Position numbers and translations under genes: made by a program. From the NCBI GenBank assembly GCA_965205055.1, contig OZ242030.1:2046001-2110000 (forward strand): 64,000 bases of DNA, in the 5' to 3' direction. Shown here piece by piece: positions 8,633 to 18,725 of this stretch (its first letter is position 1; each line of letters starts with the position of its first letter). The DNA is from CBDBBY01 sp965205055 (lineage in GTDB: Bacteria > Pseudomonadota > Alphaproteobacteria > Rhodobacterales > Rhodobacteraceae). The notes below the pieces were generated by a model. It searched no databases and was not told the origin of the DNA. It worked only from the letters and a program-made list of their open reading frames with translations.

Positions 8633-9860
8633 CGTCGATAGCAGATCGCTTGTCTGCCGCGAAGGGGAAAAAATCAAGCTTGTGAAAGCGGATGCGGAAC
8701 GCTTCGAAAAGATAGCGGCCTCCGCGGCGCGGGATCTCAAATTCGGCACCGAAAGAATCGTTTCCCGCACTGCCGACGGGGTCAGAGCCGGCGACGTCGT
8801 GGGCGTCCTTGCAATTGGGGAACGCACGCTCGAAATACTTCCAAAAATCGAAGGGGAAGACTCCGCAGTGCGGCACGCGCTGGTGCACATGATCGCGGAA
8901 ACCGAAGGCTTCCGCACGGGCGTCGCCGATGTTGCATCAATGGGCGTCCAGCATCAGAATCTGCTCGACTGCCTTGTGCAGGTTCACGGACGCCGAATGC
9001 TTGCCGCCGTGCGTCGCGGAATTCCCCGGCGCTACGCCCACTGCCGCGACGACCTGCCGACCCTGCGGGGCAAGCTGGATGTTCCTCGGCAATTTACCCA
9101 TTTCGCCTACCGTATCGACCGCGTCGCCTGCGCTTATGACGAGCTGTCCGTCGATACGCCTCTCAGCCGCGTTTTGAAGGCTTCCGTCCGTAGAATGACC
9201 AGTTTCGTGCGATCATACGCAAGCCAAAGGCTAATGGCCGAATTGACCGGACATTTCGAAAACGTCGCGGATTCACTTGCGCCGCTCCGCGAACGCGTGC
9301 AGATCGACCGGACCAATTTAGCGTTTCGTGATCTCTACAAACGCGCCTGCTTCCTGCTGGAAGGCGATTTCCAATCGACGACGAGCGGCGGACAGGACGG
9401 TTATGCCCTTCTTTTCCCGATGGGCGAACTATTCGAGAATTTCGTTGGATGCATGCTGAAAAGAGCGAGTCCTCATCCCGTCCGTCTTCAGCACGGCAAG
9501 CATCACGCGCTCAAATGCGAAGACGGTCGGCAAATTTTTGGACTCCGTCCCGATGCGGTGATTGAATCGCCGGACGGCGCTGTCATTCTCGACACCAAGT
9601 GGAAGCGGATTGATCCTTTGAGGCGGGATCGCAACGTAATGCATTCGGATGTCTACCAGATGCTTGCTTACGCGGACGCCTACTCGGCGAAGCGCCTTGT
9701 GCTTCTTTACCCGTGGCACGGCCAATCCGTCCGACCCGCCGGTTTGGAATGCGGATGGCTGACAAATCGCGCCGAATGCCGACTGGACGTAGCGACCATC
9801 GATGTGGCGAAACCTTCAAGTGCCGTCGCGACGCTGCGCAGCATCCTTGGCTCCGGCTGA
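8598..9860 (+). CDS. mcrC: McrC-type nuclease subunit of type IV restriction system
   Basis: Four hundred and twenty residues. The N-terminal half resembles the McrC/LlaJI family (GDVVGVLAIGERTLEILPKI, then RGKLDVPRQF). The C-terminal third carries a PD-(D/E)xK nuclease core: LRPDAVI about residue 320 followed by VILDTKWK. LLYPWHGQS near the end is also typical. With McrB it should cleave DNA carrying modified cytosines, protecting against modified phage or plasmid DNA. ATG 8598 lies inside the end of mcrB, so the two are co-translated; an upstream extension has no homology. Confidence 0.88.
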   Translation: MVESTADKTPSDVDSRSLVCREGEKIKLVKADAERFEKIAASAARDLKFGTERIVSRTADGVRAGDVVGVLAIGERTLEILPKIEGEDSAVRHALVHMIAETEGFRTGVADVASMGVQHQNLLDCLVQVHGRRMLAAVRRGIPRRYAHCRDDLPTLRGKLDVPRQFTHFAYRIDRVACAYDELSVDTPLSRVLKASVRRMTSFVRSYASQRLMAELTGHFENVADSLAPLRERVQIDRTNLAFRDLYKRACFLLEGDFQSTTSGGQDGYALLFPMGELFENFVGCMLKRASPHPVRLQHGKHHALKCEDGRQIFGLRPDAVIESPDGAVILDTKWKRIDPLRRDRNVMHSDVYQMLAYADAYSAKRLVLLYPWHGQSVRPAGLECGWLTNRAECRLDVATIDVAKPSSAVATLRSILGSG

Positions 9861-10699
9861 CGCCCGTTGCGCCCGCGGTTGACGAGCCATCTTGGTAAAG
9901 GGCCAAATTGAATGAAGCGCGAACGTAGCGATATACATTTGCGACGCCAAGTCGCGCGTCGCGCTGACCGTCAATCCGATAGCCGGAACGCTCGACTTCG
10001 TCGACCCCGATTGCGCTGACGGCGCAAAACCCTGCGATGAGCACTGCAACTGAACGGTTAACCGACTGCGCGCGGCCAAGGCCGGCAGTGCTCTTCGGGC
10101 CGTCCTATCGAAAGGGCCAGCTGCGGAATTTCTCGCGCCGGAAGCCGACATGGGCGACAGCTTACTGAGAAGAATCGGAATCCGATTTTCGCCGCTGCCG
10201 CGCTGCCGAACGCCTTGGCAGCCTCAACCCGGAAGGCCGACGCAGTGGCAAGCGAGGGAAATGCCTGCCTGATCGTCCTTGCCGGCAGCGGAACCGCGCA
10301 GCTCGTTCCCACATTAGAATGCCCGACAGCGCTAAGCCCTGTCTTTCGCTTCTCCCTGTCGCGAATGTTCTGCCGAAGAGATAGAATTCAGTTAACGCGC
10401 GGGGTTGTCCGAACTGCATGTCGCAAACGTTCGACGCTATCATATCCATTCCGGTACAGGTTCATTCGACTTCAATGGATTCGTGTTCAATGCGGCGCCG
10501 CGGTCCATTTCAGCCGTCCTAACGGCCTCTGGCAAATTCTTCGCAATTCAATATTCTTGCCCGCGGAGTTCGCTTTGCTTTCCGGGTTGCTGCGATGCTT
10601 GCCAATGATGTTGTTCAAGTGCAGAGTCTGCTCAATCCGGACGGCGGTCTACCGTCGACCCCGGACAGGAATACGACCGAACTACGATCAGATATCGAA
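9861..10699. other. No gene recognised
   Basis: The stretch lies between mcrC and a SnoaL-like gene. Open frames at 10215-10754 and 10405-10608 do not look like proteins. The frame of the next gene is open from ATG 10595, so part of this stretch could be its N-terminus. Confidence 0.4.
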
Positions 10700-11860
10700 A
10701 TGGCCCAATCTGTGTCGCCTCCAGAGAACATTGCAGGTCCCCTCAACGATGTAGCTCAGAGGTTTGAACCGCTGCAGCACCGTCATATGCCGAAAGATTT
10801 TTCGATTTCGCTCGACGCTTACCGTCGAGGCGGAACCGACAGAATCTTCGACAGCAGCGAAAATCCCGCCAGGCTGCACCCCATGCGCGGCTTCGAGCCG
10901 ACCTATTCCGATATTGTCGACTATATCGTCCGCATCACGCATCGAATTTGGGAAGAGAAGGACATCGGATACATCTACGACACGTACAGCCACGATTGCC
11001 GGGTGTGGGATGATGTCGGATTGCAATACGGCCGAGACAAGATCGTCGCGGATACGGTGCACACCAACAACGCCTTTCCAGACATTAGGCTGGTAGCTGA
11101 CGAGGTCATTTGGGCAGGAGACGAACTGGTCGGATTTCACACTTCGCACCGAACGATGATTCTCGGCACCAATACCGGCTTCAGCCGTTTCGGCGCGCCG
11201 ACAGGCAAGCCTGTACGATTGTTCTGCATCGCGAACTGCGTTTCGCGCGACAACGAAATATTTTTGGAACATGTGCAGTACGACTCGGCGGGAATGCTGA
11301 AGCAACTCGGATTCGACCTTGTGGAATGCGCCAGATCGGCGGCCGCTTGCGAAAATGCCGAAGTTCCGCCCAATTTCATGGCGAGTGAGCCGAAGCGGAT
11401 GTCGGGTCAAGGAAAGCCTGCGGACATTCCAATTCCCGTCGCCGACGACGATATTTCGGAATTCGTACGATCCGCATTCCATTCTGTCTGGAATCGTCGC
11501 AACTTGTCCGCAATCGACAAAATCTACGACCCGTCGACGGTTTACGAAGGGGCCACGGGCCGCATCTACAAGGGCGTCGGTCAGATAAAGTCGTTCGTCC
11601 TATCGATTCTGGCCATGTTTCCGAATCTGTCCATGTCGGTTGACGATATTTACTGGATGGGCAATCCAGAAGATGGATATCTGGTTGCGGCGCGATGGAG
11701 CGCGGTTGGCGCCCATAGAGGCAACGGTCCTTACGGTGAGCCTACCGGCAGAGAAACGCACATCTGGGGGATAACCCAATGGCAGATCAAGAACGGAAGG
11801 GTCCACAAGGAATGGACGATTTTCAATGAATTTGGCGTCCTGATGCAATTGTTCGGCTGA
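10700..11860 (+). CDS. Two-domain SnoaL-like (NTF2-superfamily) protein
   Basis: About 386 residues from ATG 10700 (421 from 10595). Two SnoaL-type domains are visible. Domain 1 (about 55-190) has DIVDYIVRITHRIWEEKD and CRVWDDVGLQYGRDKIV. Domain 2 (about 240-386) has FHSVWNRRNLSAIDKIYDPS and IYKGVGQIKSFVLSILAMFP. Each carries the usual cone-barrel markers (helix, Trp-rich strand, GRxxI). Such ester-cyclase-like proteins act on small polyketide-like or steroid-like substrates or have no known reaction. I prefer 10700 because the conserved part starts soon after, but no strong ribosome-binding site decides it. It differs in sequence from the interrupted SnoaL gene at 5084-6295. Confidence 0.75.
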   Translation: MAQSVSPPENIAGPLNDVAQRFEPLQHRHMPKDFSISLDAYRRGGTDRIFDSSENPARLHPMRGFEPTYSDIVDYIVRITHRIWEEKDIGYIYDTYSHDCRVWDDVGLQYGRDKIVADTVHTNNAFPDIRLVADEVIWAGDELVGFHTSHRTMILGTNTGFSRFGAPTGKPVRLFCIANCVSRDNEIFLEHVQYDSAGMLKQLGFDLVECARSAAACENAEVPPNFMASEPKRMSGQGKPADIPIPVADDDISEFVRSAFHSVWNRRNLSAIDKIYDPSTVYEGATGRIYKGVGQIKSFVLSILAMFPNLSMSVDDIYWMGNPEDGYLVAARWSAVGAHRGNGPYGEPTGRETHIWGITQWQIKNGRVHKEWTIFNEFGVLMQLFG

Positions 11861-12178
11861 TTGAAGAACCGGCGTCGATTATACGCACACCAGCAAAGAG
11901 TATTGAAATTGGACTTCAGGACAACCTTTGCTGCTGAAGTATTCGCTGTCGTGCCCGTTATTGCCGGCGTAAATTGCGGAATCGAGGGCAAAGGGAAAGT
12001 GAAGTTGATTTCGAATTTTTTCTGAACGCTGGAGCTTCTCGCGGATGCCATTGAGGAATGTGAGACAGACCAGTTCAAGTTCGATATCAAGCTGATTAGC
12101 GACCACAAAGCCAAAAGAGAGAGCGGGCTTTTGAGGCGGATTCATCAAGTTACCATACATCATTGACAAGAAAATAAG
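11861..12178. other. No gene recognised
   Basis: Convergent intergenic region between the SnoaL-like gene and the XRE/ImmA gene. No terminator-like hairpin with a T-run was found by eye. Confidence 0.4.
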
Positions 12179-13264
12179 TCACTGACCGAGCGGTCCCCGA
12201 ATTTCCCGTTCAACGGTGGAAAGCGAAAGACGCAGGAGCTGCGCGGCGCGAACAGGCGAAATGAGTTCTTCGCCGAGAGCCCTCCAGACCAACTGATTGA
12301 AACGCTTCGGCCGCTCAAAGGATCCGAAGCCTTCATCGTCGCGGATTGGTTCGGGCTCCTCGGCGCGCCACGAGCGCGCGTACGACCGAAACGCATAGTC
12401 GATCACGCTCTGCGGCAGTATCCCGGCGTGCCCCAGCCGCATCAGCATCGCCGCAGCCGGAATCCCGTACAACCGTTTCAGCCGCATGATCTCATGATAG
12501 GTCATGCCGCGGCGGTTCTCGCCAACCTCGCCGACCAGATGTTCCGTCGGCACCAGAAATGCGCTTGCGAAACGGTTCATGGCCTTTTCCAGACGGATTT
12601 CGGGATTGCCCGTCCCGCGGATGACGCGGCGCGCCAACTCATGAGCGAAATTGAACCGCCTGCGCTCGGCATTGGTCCGACCGGACACGACAACCGCTTC
12701 GGCATCCGGTTTGCCGCCGCTCCGCTTCACATTGCAGGAAAGCCCGTCGAAGCGTACGGGCAGGTCTGCTTTGATGACTTTGATCCCCTTGTTTTCCAGC
12801 AACGCCGCCATGCTCGGAATCGGATCAATCCCGCGCTTCCATATCTTGCGCAGATCGTGGGCGAGGGCATCGACTGCCTCGAAATTCTCGACATGATCGG
12901 TGACAAGTTCGCAGAAGGGATCATCCGGAGGAGCCAGCTCAAGGATATCTTCGATAGCCAGATAATCTTCGAGCTTTTCGATCACGATTGCTTCGGCCCG
13001 CGCCCGGTCGCGCGCCGAAGTGCTCGAGTGTTTGCGGAATTCGACCCCGTTCAGAGCTTCGACCTGATCGCCCATCAGGAAGTCCAAGGACACGCCGAGC
13101 GATTTGCCAAGACCGACCAATACTGCCGACGACGGCATCATTTTGCCAGCTTCGTACTTGCTGATCGCTTGCGCGCTGACCTTCGGGGACACGCACTTGG
13201 CAAGCGCCCGCATCGACAGGCCAGCTTTCTTTCTTGCTAGTCGTAGCCTTTGTCCGAACATCAT
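12179..13264 (-). CDS. XRE-family regulator with ImmA/IrrE metallopeptidase-like domain, zinc ligand lost
   Basis: Three hundred and sixty-one residues. Residues 1-65 form a Cro/CI helix-turn-helix (LRLARKKAGLSMRALAK...ISKYEAGKMMPS). About residues 150-270 form an ImmA/IrrE-type domain with RRRFNFAHELARRVI and EKAMNRFASAFLVPTEHL. The family motif is HExxH, but here it is HELAR, so the second zinc-binding His is Arg (CGC, one transition from CAC). Peptidase activity is therefore doubtful. ImmA proteins cleave a partner repressor during stress or phage induction. ATG 13264 is preceded by GAGAGG; the open frame extends 20 codons upstream without homology. No toxin partner is adjacent. Confidence 0.85.
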   Translation of the reverse strand: MMFGQRLRLARKKAGLSMRALAKCVSPKVSAQAISKYEAGKMMPSSAVLVGLGKSLGVSLDFLMGDQVEALNGVEFRKHSSTSARDRARAEAIVIEKLEDYLAIEDILELAPPDDPFCELVTDHVENFEAVDALAHDLRKIWKRGIDPIPSMAALLENKGIKVIKADLPVRFDGLSCNVKRSGGKPDAEAVVVSGRTNAERRRFNFAHELARRVIRGTGNPEIRLEKAMNRFASAFLVPTEHLVGEVGENRRGMTYHEIMRLKRLYGIPAAAMLMRLGHAGILPQSVIDYAFRSYARSWRAEEPEPIRDDEGFGSFERPKRFNQLVWRALGEELISPVRAAQLLRLSLSTVEREIRGPLGQ

Positions 13265-13924
13265 TGCATTCCTCTCGACGGTGTGGTTGATATACGCGCT
13301 ATTTTTGTATAATTGTAAATACATGATTAACGAATCGTCAACCTAGATCAATCAGGATAAAATAAATATCGGAAAAAAAAATCAGCATGTTGTACTACAT
13401 TTAAACGGTTGGGCCGTGAGGGGAGCACGCAATCAAAGAGCAACGTCCGTCCACCGGACGCAGCGGGAAACCATAGGCGCCGCTCGTAACATTGTGCGCA
13501 ACCAAGGCTCAGAAATGATTGTTCACGGCGTTAACGGCCGCATCCGGGAAAGAAATATCTACAGCAAAGATCCCTTCCCACCGAAGGGCTGACAAGAAAG
13601 AACAAATGTCTGAATTCGATATGCAGATAGACGGCTGAAAGACTGCTTCGGACGTTCAGTTGAACTGCGGGGCTAAACGCATGGGAAAGTAAGTCGCAGA
13701 CAGCCTGAAAATGACTGCCCTATCTGACGTGCGGAGCGCCGATTTACACGAAACGAAAGGGCCGACGGCGAGCAATCATCAGCATACCATGTAAGCATAC
13801 CATGAATGTAGCGGTGCGCCGCGACCTCTGCCGGAAAGACGGATTGTCGGGTGGGTCCGTCATCACGGAAAGCACACGCCGCTCTGTCTCCCCCGAAGCC
13901 AGAACGATTGCTTTCTTGGCCGCC
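13265..13924. other. No gene recognised
   Basis: AT-rich near 13290-13400, as expected for the promoter of the XRE gene; the remainder has only short unsupported frames. An inverted repeat CGTCCGTCCACCGGACG lies near 13447. It has no T-run. Confidence 0.4.
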
Positions 13925-15064
13925 TCAACCGGCTCCAAAGCCTTTTGTCTCATAAAATTCCCCAAGGCCGAATTCCGAGGATTCGAGAGCCTTTCGCACT
14001 CCGTCCGGCTTGCGTTGCGGCAGGACGATCGTTCCTTTTTTACCATCGCGTTTCACGACGCGGATTGCTTCCGGTTCGTTCAGATAATCGAGCAGCAGAG
14101 GAGAATGAGTAGTCAACAAGAACTGGACGCGTTCCCTTGCACTTAGCAAATAGTTGACAAAGGCACTCAATGCCGTGGGATGAACGCAGCTTTCTGGCTC
14201 CTCGATTCCGATCAGGTTCGCTTCAGACTCTGCAAGAAGTGCGGTCATCAGCGCCAGCATTCGCAACGTTCCGCTGGACACGCCCATCTGGTGAACCTGA
14301 TAGCGAAGTCCCGGTTCATTTTGCAGAAAATAGAAGCGCCCTTCCGACTCACGAGGCTCAATCTGCTCTGGAAGCCCAATGATCGCTTGCGTCGCCGCGA
14401 CCACGTTCTCAAAGGCTTTCGGTGAAGATTGACAAAGCGTATACAGCGTCTCGCCCAGATTTCGGCCGTAAGGATCGAGTCTTCCCGCTTCAACACTTTC
14501 CCAATCGTGGCGCAGCAGGAACGGGTTGGGATCAAAGAATCCCCACCTGCCGATGAACTCCGCGATGTTGCGTGCTTGGAATGACGCGTCGGCCGACGCT
14601 GCGGCCAGAGCGCACGCCTTCCCATCCTGTTTCAGCGCGACCTGTGTGCGGTACTCTTCTCCGGACAACCACCAGCCGGATCCGTTTCTTGACTCAAGTA
14701 GCCTGATTGGCTCCTGCTTCGAACGCGTCACGCAGACTTCTTCCTCGACGTTGAATCCGTAGCTGTCCACTTTCACGAGCCGAACCAGCCATTCGTAGCT
14801 CTGGTCTTCATCTTCCAGAATTACCTCCAATTGAATCCGACTCGCTGCTTCTCCCTTCCAAGCCAAATGGATCATTCCGCCCCGGCGGGAAACCGGCGTC
14901 TTGAATTCACGCAACCGAATCCCTTCGTGCAAAAAATTCAGCGCGTCGAGGATGGTGCTCTTGCCCGACGCATTTGCGCCGATGAACAGATTGAGGCCGC
15001 TGAACTCGATGCTTTCTCTGTGCAAACTGCGATAATTTTCAACGGAAAGTTTCGACAGTTTCAT
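13925..15064 (-). CDS. OLD/RecF-like AAA ATPase (ABC-type ATPase fold)
   Basis: Three hundred and seventy-nine residues starting MKLSKLSVENYRSLHRESIE, the typical entry of AAA_21/RecF-like ATPases. Walker A is IGANASGKST about residue 32. The signature region is QMGVSSGTLRMLALMTAL, Walker B is LIGIEEPESCVHP, and the switch His is in LLTTHSPLLLDYL. Such stand-alone ATPases often pair with a nuclease or TOPRIM protein in phage-defence modules, but no partner is visible on either side; 15065-15437 and 13265-13924 look empty. It may be an orphan or act with an enzyme elsewhere. Confidence 0.8.
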   Translation of the reverse strand: MKLSKLSVENYRSLHRESIEFSGLNLFIGANASGKSTILDALNFLHEGIRLREFKTPVSRRGGMIHLAWKGEAASRIQLEVILEDEDQSYEWLVRLVKVDSYGFNVEEEVCVTRSKQEPIRLLESRNGSGWWLSGEEYRTQVALKQDGKACALAAASADASFQARNIAEFIGRWGFFDPNPFLLRHDWESVEAGRLDPYGRNLGETLYTLCQSSPKAFENVVAATQAIIGLPEQIEPRESEGRFYFLQNEPGLRYQVHQMGVSSGTLRMLALMTALLAESEANLIGIEEPESCVHPTALSAFVNYLLSARERVQFLLTTHSPLLLDYLNEPEAIRVVKRDGKKGTIVLPQRKPDGVRKALESSEFGLGEFYETKGFGAG

Positions 15065-15437
15065 TCGTCGAACTCCTCGTCAGATCCGCAGTCATGCAGC
15101 TGGCAGGTTTCATTTGGTGCATCCGATGTCGATTTGCCCGGTCATGGCTGCGGCGAGGAGCGCTGCGCCCTTTGATGCTCGTGAAGGGTATATCCGCTGC
15201 ATATCGAAGAAATTCAATGCGTCCAGCGGAAACGAAAACAAGATTGAGGAACGCCGCTTGTTCATCCGGCGACCGCCTCGGCATCCCTCAGGATTTCGCT
15301 CTGTTCGCAAATCGGGGCAAGCTCCGTGCCGCCGGTTTCGTTGCGGATGTTTCCGAAAAATTCGCATGCGGAAACCAATCCAATTTCGGTGGTCATCAAT
15401 GCTGGCACCGAGTATGCGCGCATGGAATGCTCGAACA
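15065..15437. other. No gene recognised
   Basis: Both flanking genes run on the minus strand. Open frames here on either strand are antisense or random in character, and no promoter can be assigned with confidence. Confidence 0.4.
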
Positions 15438-18400
15438 TCACATCTCAATCCGAATTTCGCCGCCTGCCTCCTTGGCACGCGAACAGCAGAGCAGGATTTT
15501 GCTTTTGCGCTCCGCCGCCGAGAGCACGTAATCGCGATGGTCCACATCGCCGCTCAAATATTTTCTCGAGCAAACGCCGCAAATTCCGTCCGAACATTTC
15601 GTGTCGACGATGATCCCGACCTCTGCAAGCGCCTCCACAGCCGACATTTCGGTTGGCACTTCCACTTCTCGTCCGCTCGATTCGAGACGAAGCTTGAATG
15701 GAAAGTTTTCCCGCTCGGGCTCATCGGGAACTGCGAAGTATTCCTTTGCAAGATGTTCTTCGGGCCATCCCTTCCCGTCGGCAGCGGCGAACACGGCATC
15801 CATGTAGCGATCGCTCCCGCATGCATAGAGGCGAAACCCTTCGCGATAAGCCGGAATCAACTCGTCGAATTGCGCCCGCGACCCGTCATCCGTGAAGTGG
15901 AAAAACACGCGGTCCGACCACGGCACGGTTCGCAATTCTTCGGCGAACCCGAACTCCGCCTTCGACCGCGCGCTGCAATGCATGAAAAATTCCCTGCCGA
16001 GGGCGTCGAGTCTGTGCGCCATCGACATAAGGGGAGTGACTCCGATCCCGCCCGCCATAAGCAGTGAAAGACTGGCGGACTCGTCGAGCGGAAAATGATT
16101 CCTCGGCATCGAAACGAATGTCTTTCGCCCTTGCCGGAATATTCGGTGCATCAGTTTCGACCCGCCGCGCCCTTCCGTCTCATTCAAGACTCCGATGACA
16201 TACTTCGACAGATCTTCCGGATCGCCGGCGAGCGAAAACTGTCGCTGGAATTCCGGCGCGACAACGATATCGACATGAGCGCCGGGCTCGAAAGGAGGCA
16301 GGTCGGCCCCGTCCAAGCTCGCCAGTTCGAACCGGACCACGTCCTCGCTCAGATCGTTCCTTTTCGATACCTCGACACGCAGAACCGGCGGCGAACCGTC
16401 TTGTGCGCTCTGCCTCGGAACCAGATATTCCGCATCGCCGCGCTCCAATCGTTGTTTGTATTCGGCGGGCGAAAGCAGTTCTTGGTATCGCCTGATTCCT
16501 TCTTCTCGTTCCAATGGGTGGACGATAGGAAAAGGCGGCGGCATCAGGTCTGCCGGGTAGACCGCCAGTGTTTGGTCCTCGTACTTCAGGTTCAATTCCC
16601 GCTGCAGACCTCGCGCATTGGTCGCTTGGGCACGCACGTACCTTCCTGCCTCGCGGTCAAGTTCAATGTCCCACCACCATTTCTTTCGATCATTCATTCC
16701 GCCCCGGCCCAGACGATCATCCAGGGCCGCCAATATCTTGGCGGATCTCGGCGCGTTGATGGCCATCCACCGAAAGGCGGCATCCGAGAACAAGCCTTCA
16801 AGATTCCAAGGGCAGGTCTTCATGCATCGGCCGCACATGCCGCCTGCTGAATTCGTGAGTCGATACCGCGTGCATTTCTCGGCGTCCGACTTCCAGATTT
16901 CGTAGCCGTTGTACATGAGCTTCGGTCCGGCGGTGATCGCTCCGGACGGACACTCTCGGGCGCATTTGCTGCAGGACTCGCAGAAGTTCTGCATTCCGAA
17001 ATCTATCGGCTTGTCGTGCGTCATCGGCATGGACGTCGTGACCGCGCCGGCTTTCAGACGCGGCCCCAAGAACGGATTCAAAATGACTTCGCCGATCCGG
17101 CTGACTTCCCCGAGGCCGGACAGCAGCAGCAGCGGCGGCTGCAGGACTTCGCTGTCGAGCACGGAGTGAACGCGCGCAGAATAGCCCAGTCTGCGGACTT
17201 GCTCCGCGATCACGCCGCCGATCAGCGAAAATCGCAAATACGCGCGCATCGACTGGGCCACTGAAATCCAGTCGTCGCCCGATGCGCCGTCCATGGTCTC
17301 GAACCCCTGGTCAAAGAGCATCGAGATGGCATTGTCGTGGTAGGGTTCCAGCGGGTTTCCGCCGGCGTCGTGAGAATAGTAGGCCCATTCAGGCGCGCGG
17401 GACAGGCCGACCGCATCCGTCGCGAGATAGTAGGACGAGCCCTTGATGTTGTCGGCGTTCCGTTTCGGATCAGTCGCGGATTGATGCGCCGGTCCGCGCG
17501 CTTCGCCGAATTGCAGCAAGAGAAGCGCGCCCAGCGCCCTCCGCGCGCACGCGCCGATCGGGCTTTTCATCACGTAGTAGCCGCCCTTGGCAGCATCCTG
17601 CACGGACTTGCCCATGTCGCCGAACAGCGCCCGCGCGAAAAAATCGGCACGCTTCGGAAAACGAGGCACGCGATCTTCATCAATGAACGTTGTCGGCGAA
17701 TCCACGCGCCTGATCTTTTCGAATGGATGCGGCCCCATTCGGAACAGCCGATTTTCGAACGGAACCGACGTGCTTGAGCGGCGTTCGGATCCGATTCCGA
17801 GCTGCCAAGATGGGCCGTGACTCGAAAGCCCCGCTCTCCCGGCGTTCTGGTCGAGAAGCCTGTCCGGCTCCAGTTCCAATGCGGTCGTAACGGCCGCAAG
17901 CCCGAACCGGGGTCCGACGAACGCATTGGCCAGCTCGCCGTTCACGACGCCGCAAAGGCCTGCCGAAACGCCGAGCCGATTCAGATCCACCTCTGTCGTA
18001 GTGGCGGTATGGGCGCGCGCTTCGTGCCCGAGCATTCTGATGTAGTTTGCGATCACCGCGGCCGTGTTGGAGGTCAGCAGCGCCGCGCGTTCCGCTTGGG
18101 TGTCGCGGAACCATTCCGTGCCGAGCTCCGAATGCTCGGGATCCCTTGTGAATTCAACAAGAAAAACCAAGGCATGCGTGTGGCCGTCGATCGGCCCCGG
18201 AGAGCGGCGCGCCGCCGCCAGTATATCCGCATAAATCGCATCCACGCCGGCCGCGTAAGTGACCGGCTGTCCGGCTTCAAGTTCGGCTCTGATCCCGTCG
18301 ATCATGGGATTGCGCCGCGGTCGATCCAGAAAATGCTCCGGAAGCAAGCGCGCGACGCCAACCATCGACGCATCGAAATAATACGAAGCGGCCTTCATAT

Positions 18401-18725
18401 GCCGCGACCGCTCTTCCGGGTCGGCAGGTATTTCTGCGCGCCCGTGGACGATTTCGCCATCTCGGACCGTGTCCATCATCGCCAGAAACCTTGCGATCGC
18501 GTGCGCCAGCGACTCCTGCGGATGGCTGGCGAAATCAATCTCGCTCATGCTTGGAACGTCTTTAAAATCGGCCGCGCCGTCCGAACGCGCAAGCCGCTCC
18601 AGCGGAAACGGGCCCAAATGAAAAGGTCTTTTCTTGTTGGAGAAATATTTCACTTTGTACAATTCCGGTTCCGAGCATCCGGCGAAGCGAAAATCATCGC
18701 GGTTCCGAAAGAAGTGTACAAGCAA
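15438..18725 (-). CDS. Self-sufficient reductive dehalogenase (RdhA fused to flavin/[2Fe-2S] reductase, BhbA type)
   Basis: A 1095-residue cytoplasmic fusion. Residues about 20-330 and 330-690 are two related cobalamin-domain-like halves (compare MLGHEARAHT with RLGYSARVHS, and FVGPRFGLAAVTT with FLGPRLKAGAVTT). Only the second carries the two [4Fe-4S] motifs: CESCSKCARECP with Cys 582, 585, 588 and 592, then CGRCMKTCP. Residues about 770-1000 form a ferredoxin-reductase-type flavin/NAD domain (RQFSLAG, GGIGVTPL). The end is a plant-type [2Fe-2S] ferredoxin (Cys 1044, 1049, 1052 and one in LLCCSR). This matches the BhbA/NpRdhA catabolic group, which removes halogen from halophenols using NAD(P)H. 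There is no Tat signal or RdhB anchor, as expected for that group. The exact start is uncertain; GTG codons near VKYFSN are possible. Confidence 0.88.
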   Translation of the reverse strand: MLVHFFRNRDDFRFAGCSEPELYKVKYFSNKKRPFHLGPFPLERLARSDGAADFKDVPSMSEIDFASHPQESLAHAIARFLAMMDTVRDGEIVHGRAEIPADPEERSRHMKAASYYFDASMVGVARLLPEHFLDRPRRNPMIDGIRAELEAGQPVTYAAGVDAIYADILAAARRSPGPIDGHTHALVFLVEFTRDPEHSELGTEWFRDTQAERAALLTSNTAAVIANYIRMLGHEARAHTATTTEVDLNRLGVSAGLCGVVNGELANAFVGPRFGLAAVTTALELEPDRLLDQNAGRAGLSSHGPSWQLGIGSERRSSTSVPFENRLFRMGPHPFEKIRRVDSPTTFIDEDRVPRFPKRADFFARALFGDMGKSVQDAAKGGYYVMKSPIGACARRALGALLLLQFGEARGPAHQSATDPKRNADNIKGSSYYLATDAVGLSRAPEWAYYSHDAGGNPLEPYHDNAISMLFDQGFETMDGASGDDWISVAQSMRAYLRFSLIGGVIAEQVRRLGYSARVHSVLDSEVLQPPLLLLSGLGEVSRIGEVILNPFLGPRLKAGAVTTSMPMTHDKPIDFGMQNFCESCSKCARECPSGAITAGPKLMYNGYEIWKSDAEKCTRYRLTNSAGGMCGRCMKTCPWNLEGLFSDAAFRWMAINAPRSAKILAALDDRLGRGGMNDRKKWWWDIELDREAGRYVRAQATNARGLQRELNLKYEDQTLAVYPADLMPPPFPIVHPLEREEGIRRYQELLSPAEYKQRLERGDAEYLVPRQSAQDGSPPVLRVEVSKRNDLSEDVVRFELASLDGADLPPFEPGAHVDIVVAPEFQRQFSLAGDPEDLSKYVIGVLNETEGRGGSKLMHRIFRQGRKTFVSMPRNHFPLDESASLSLLMAGGIGVTPLMSMAHRLDALGREFFMHCSARSKAEFGFAEELRTVPWSDRVFFHFTDDGSRAQFDELIPAYREGFRLYACGSDRYMDAVFAAADGKGWPEEHLAKEYFAVPDEPERENFPFKLRLESSGREVEVPTEMSAVEALAEVGIIVDTKCSDGICGVCSRKYLSGDVDHRDYVLSAAERKSKILLCCSRAKEAGGEIRIEM

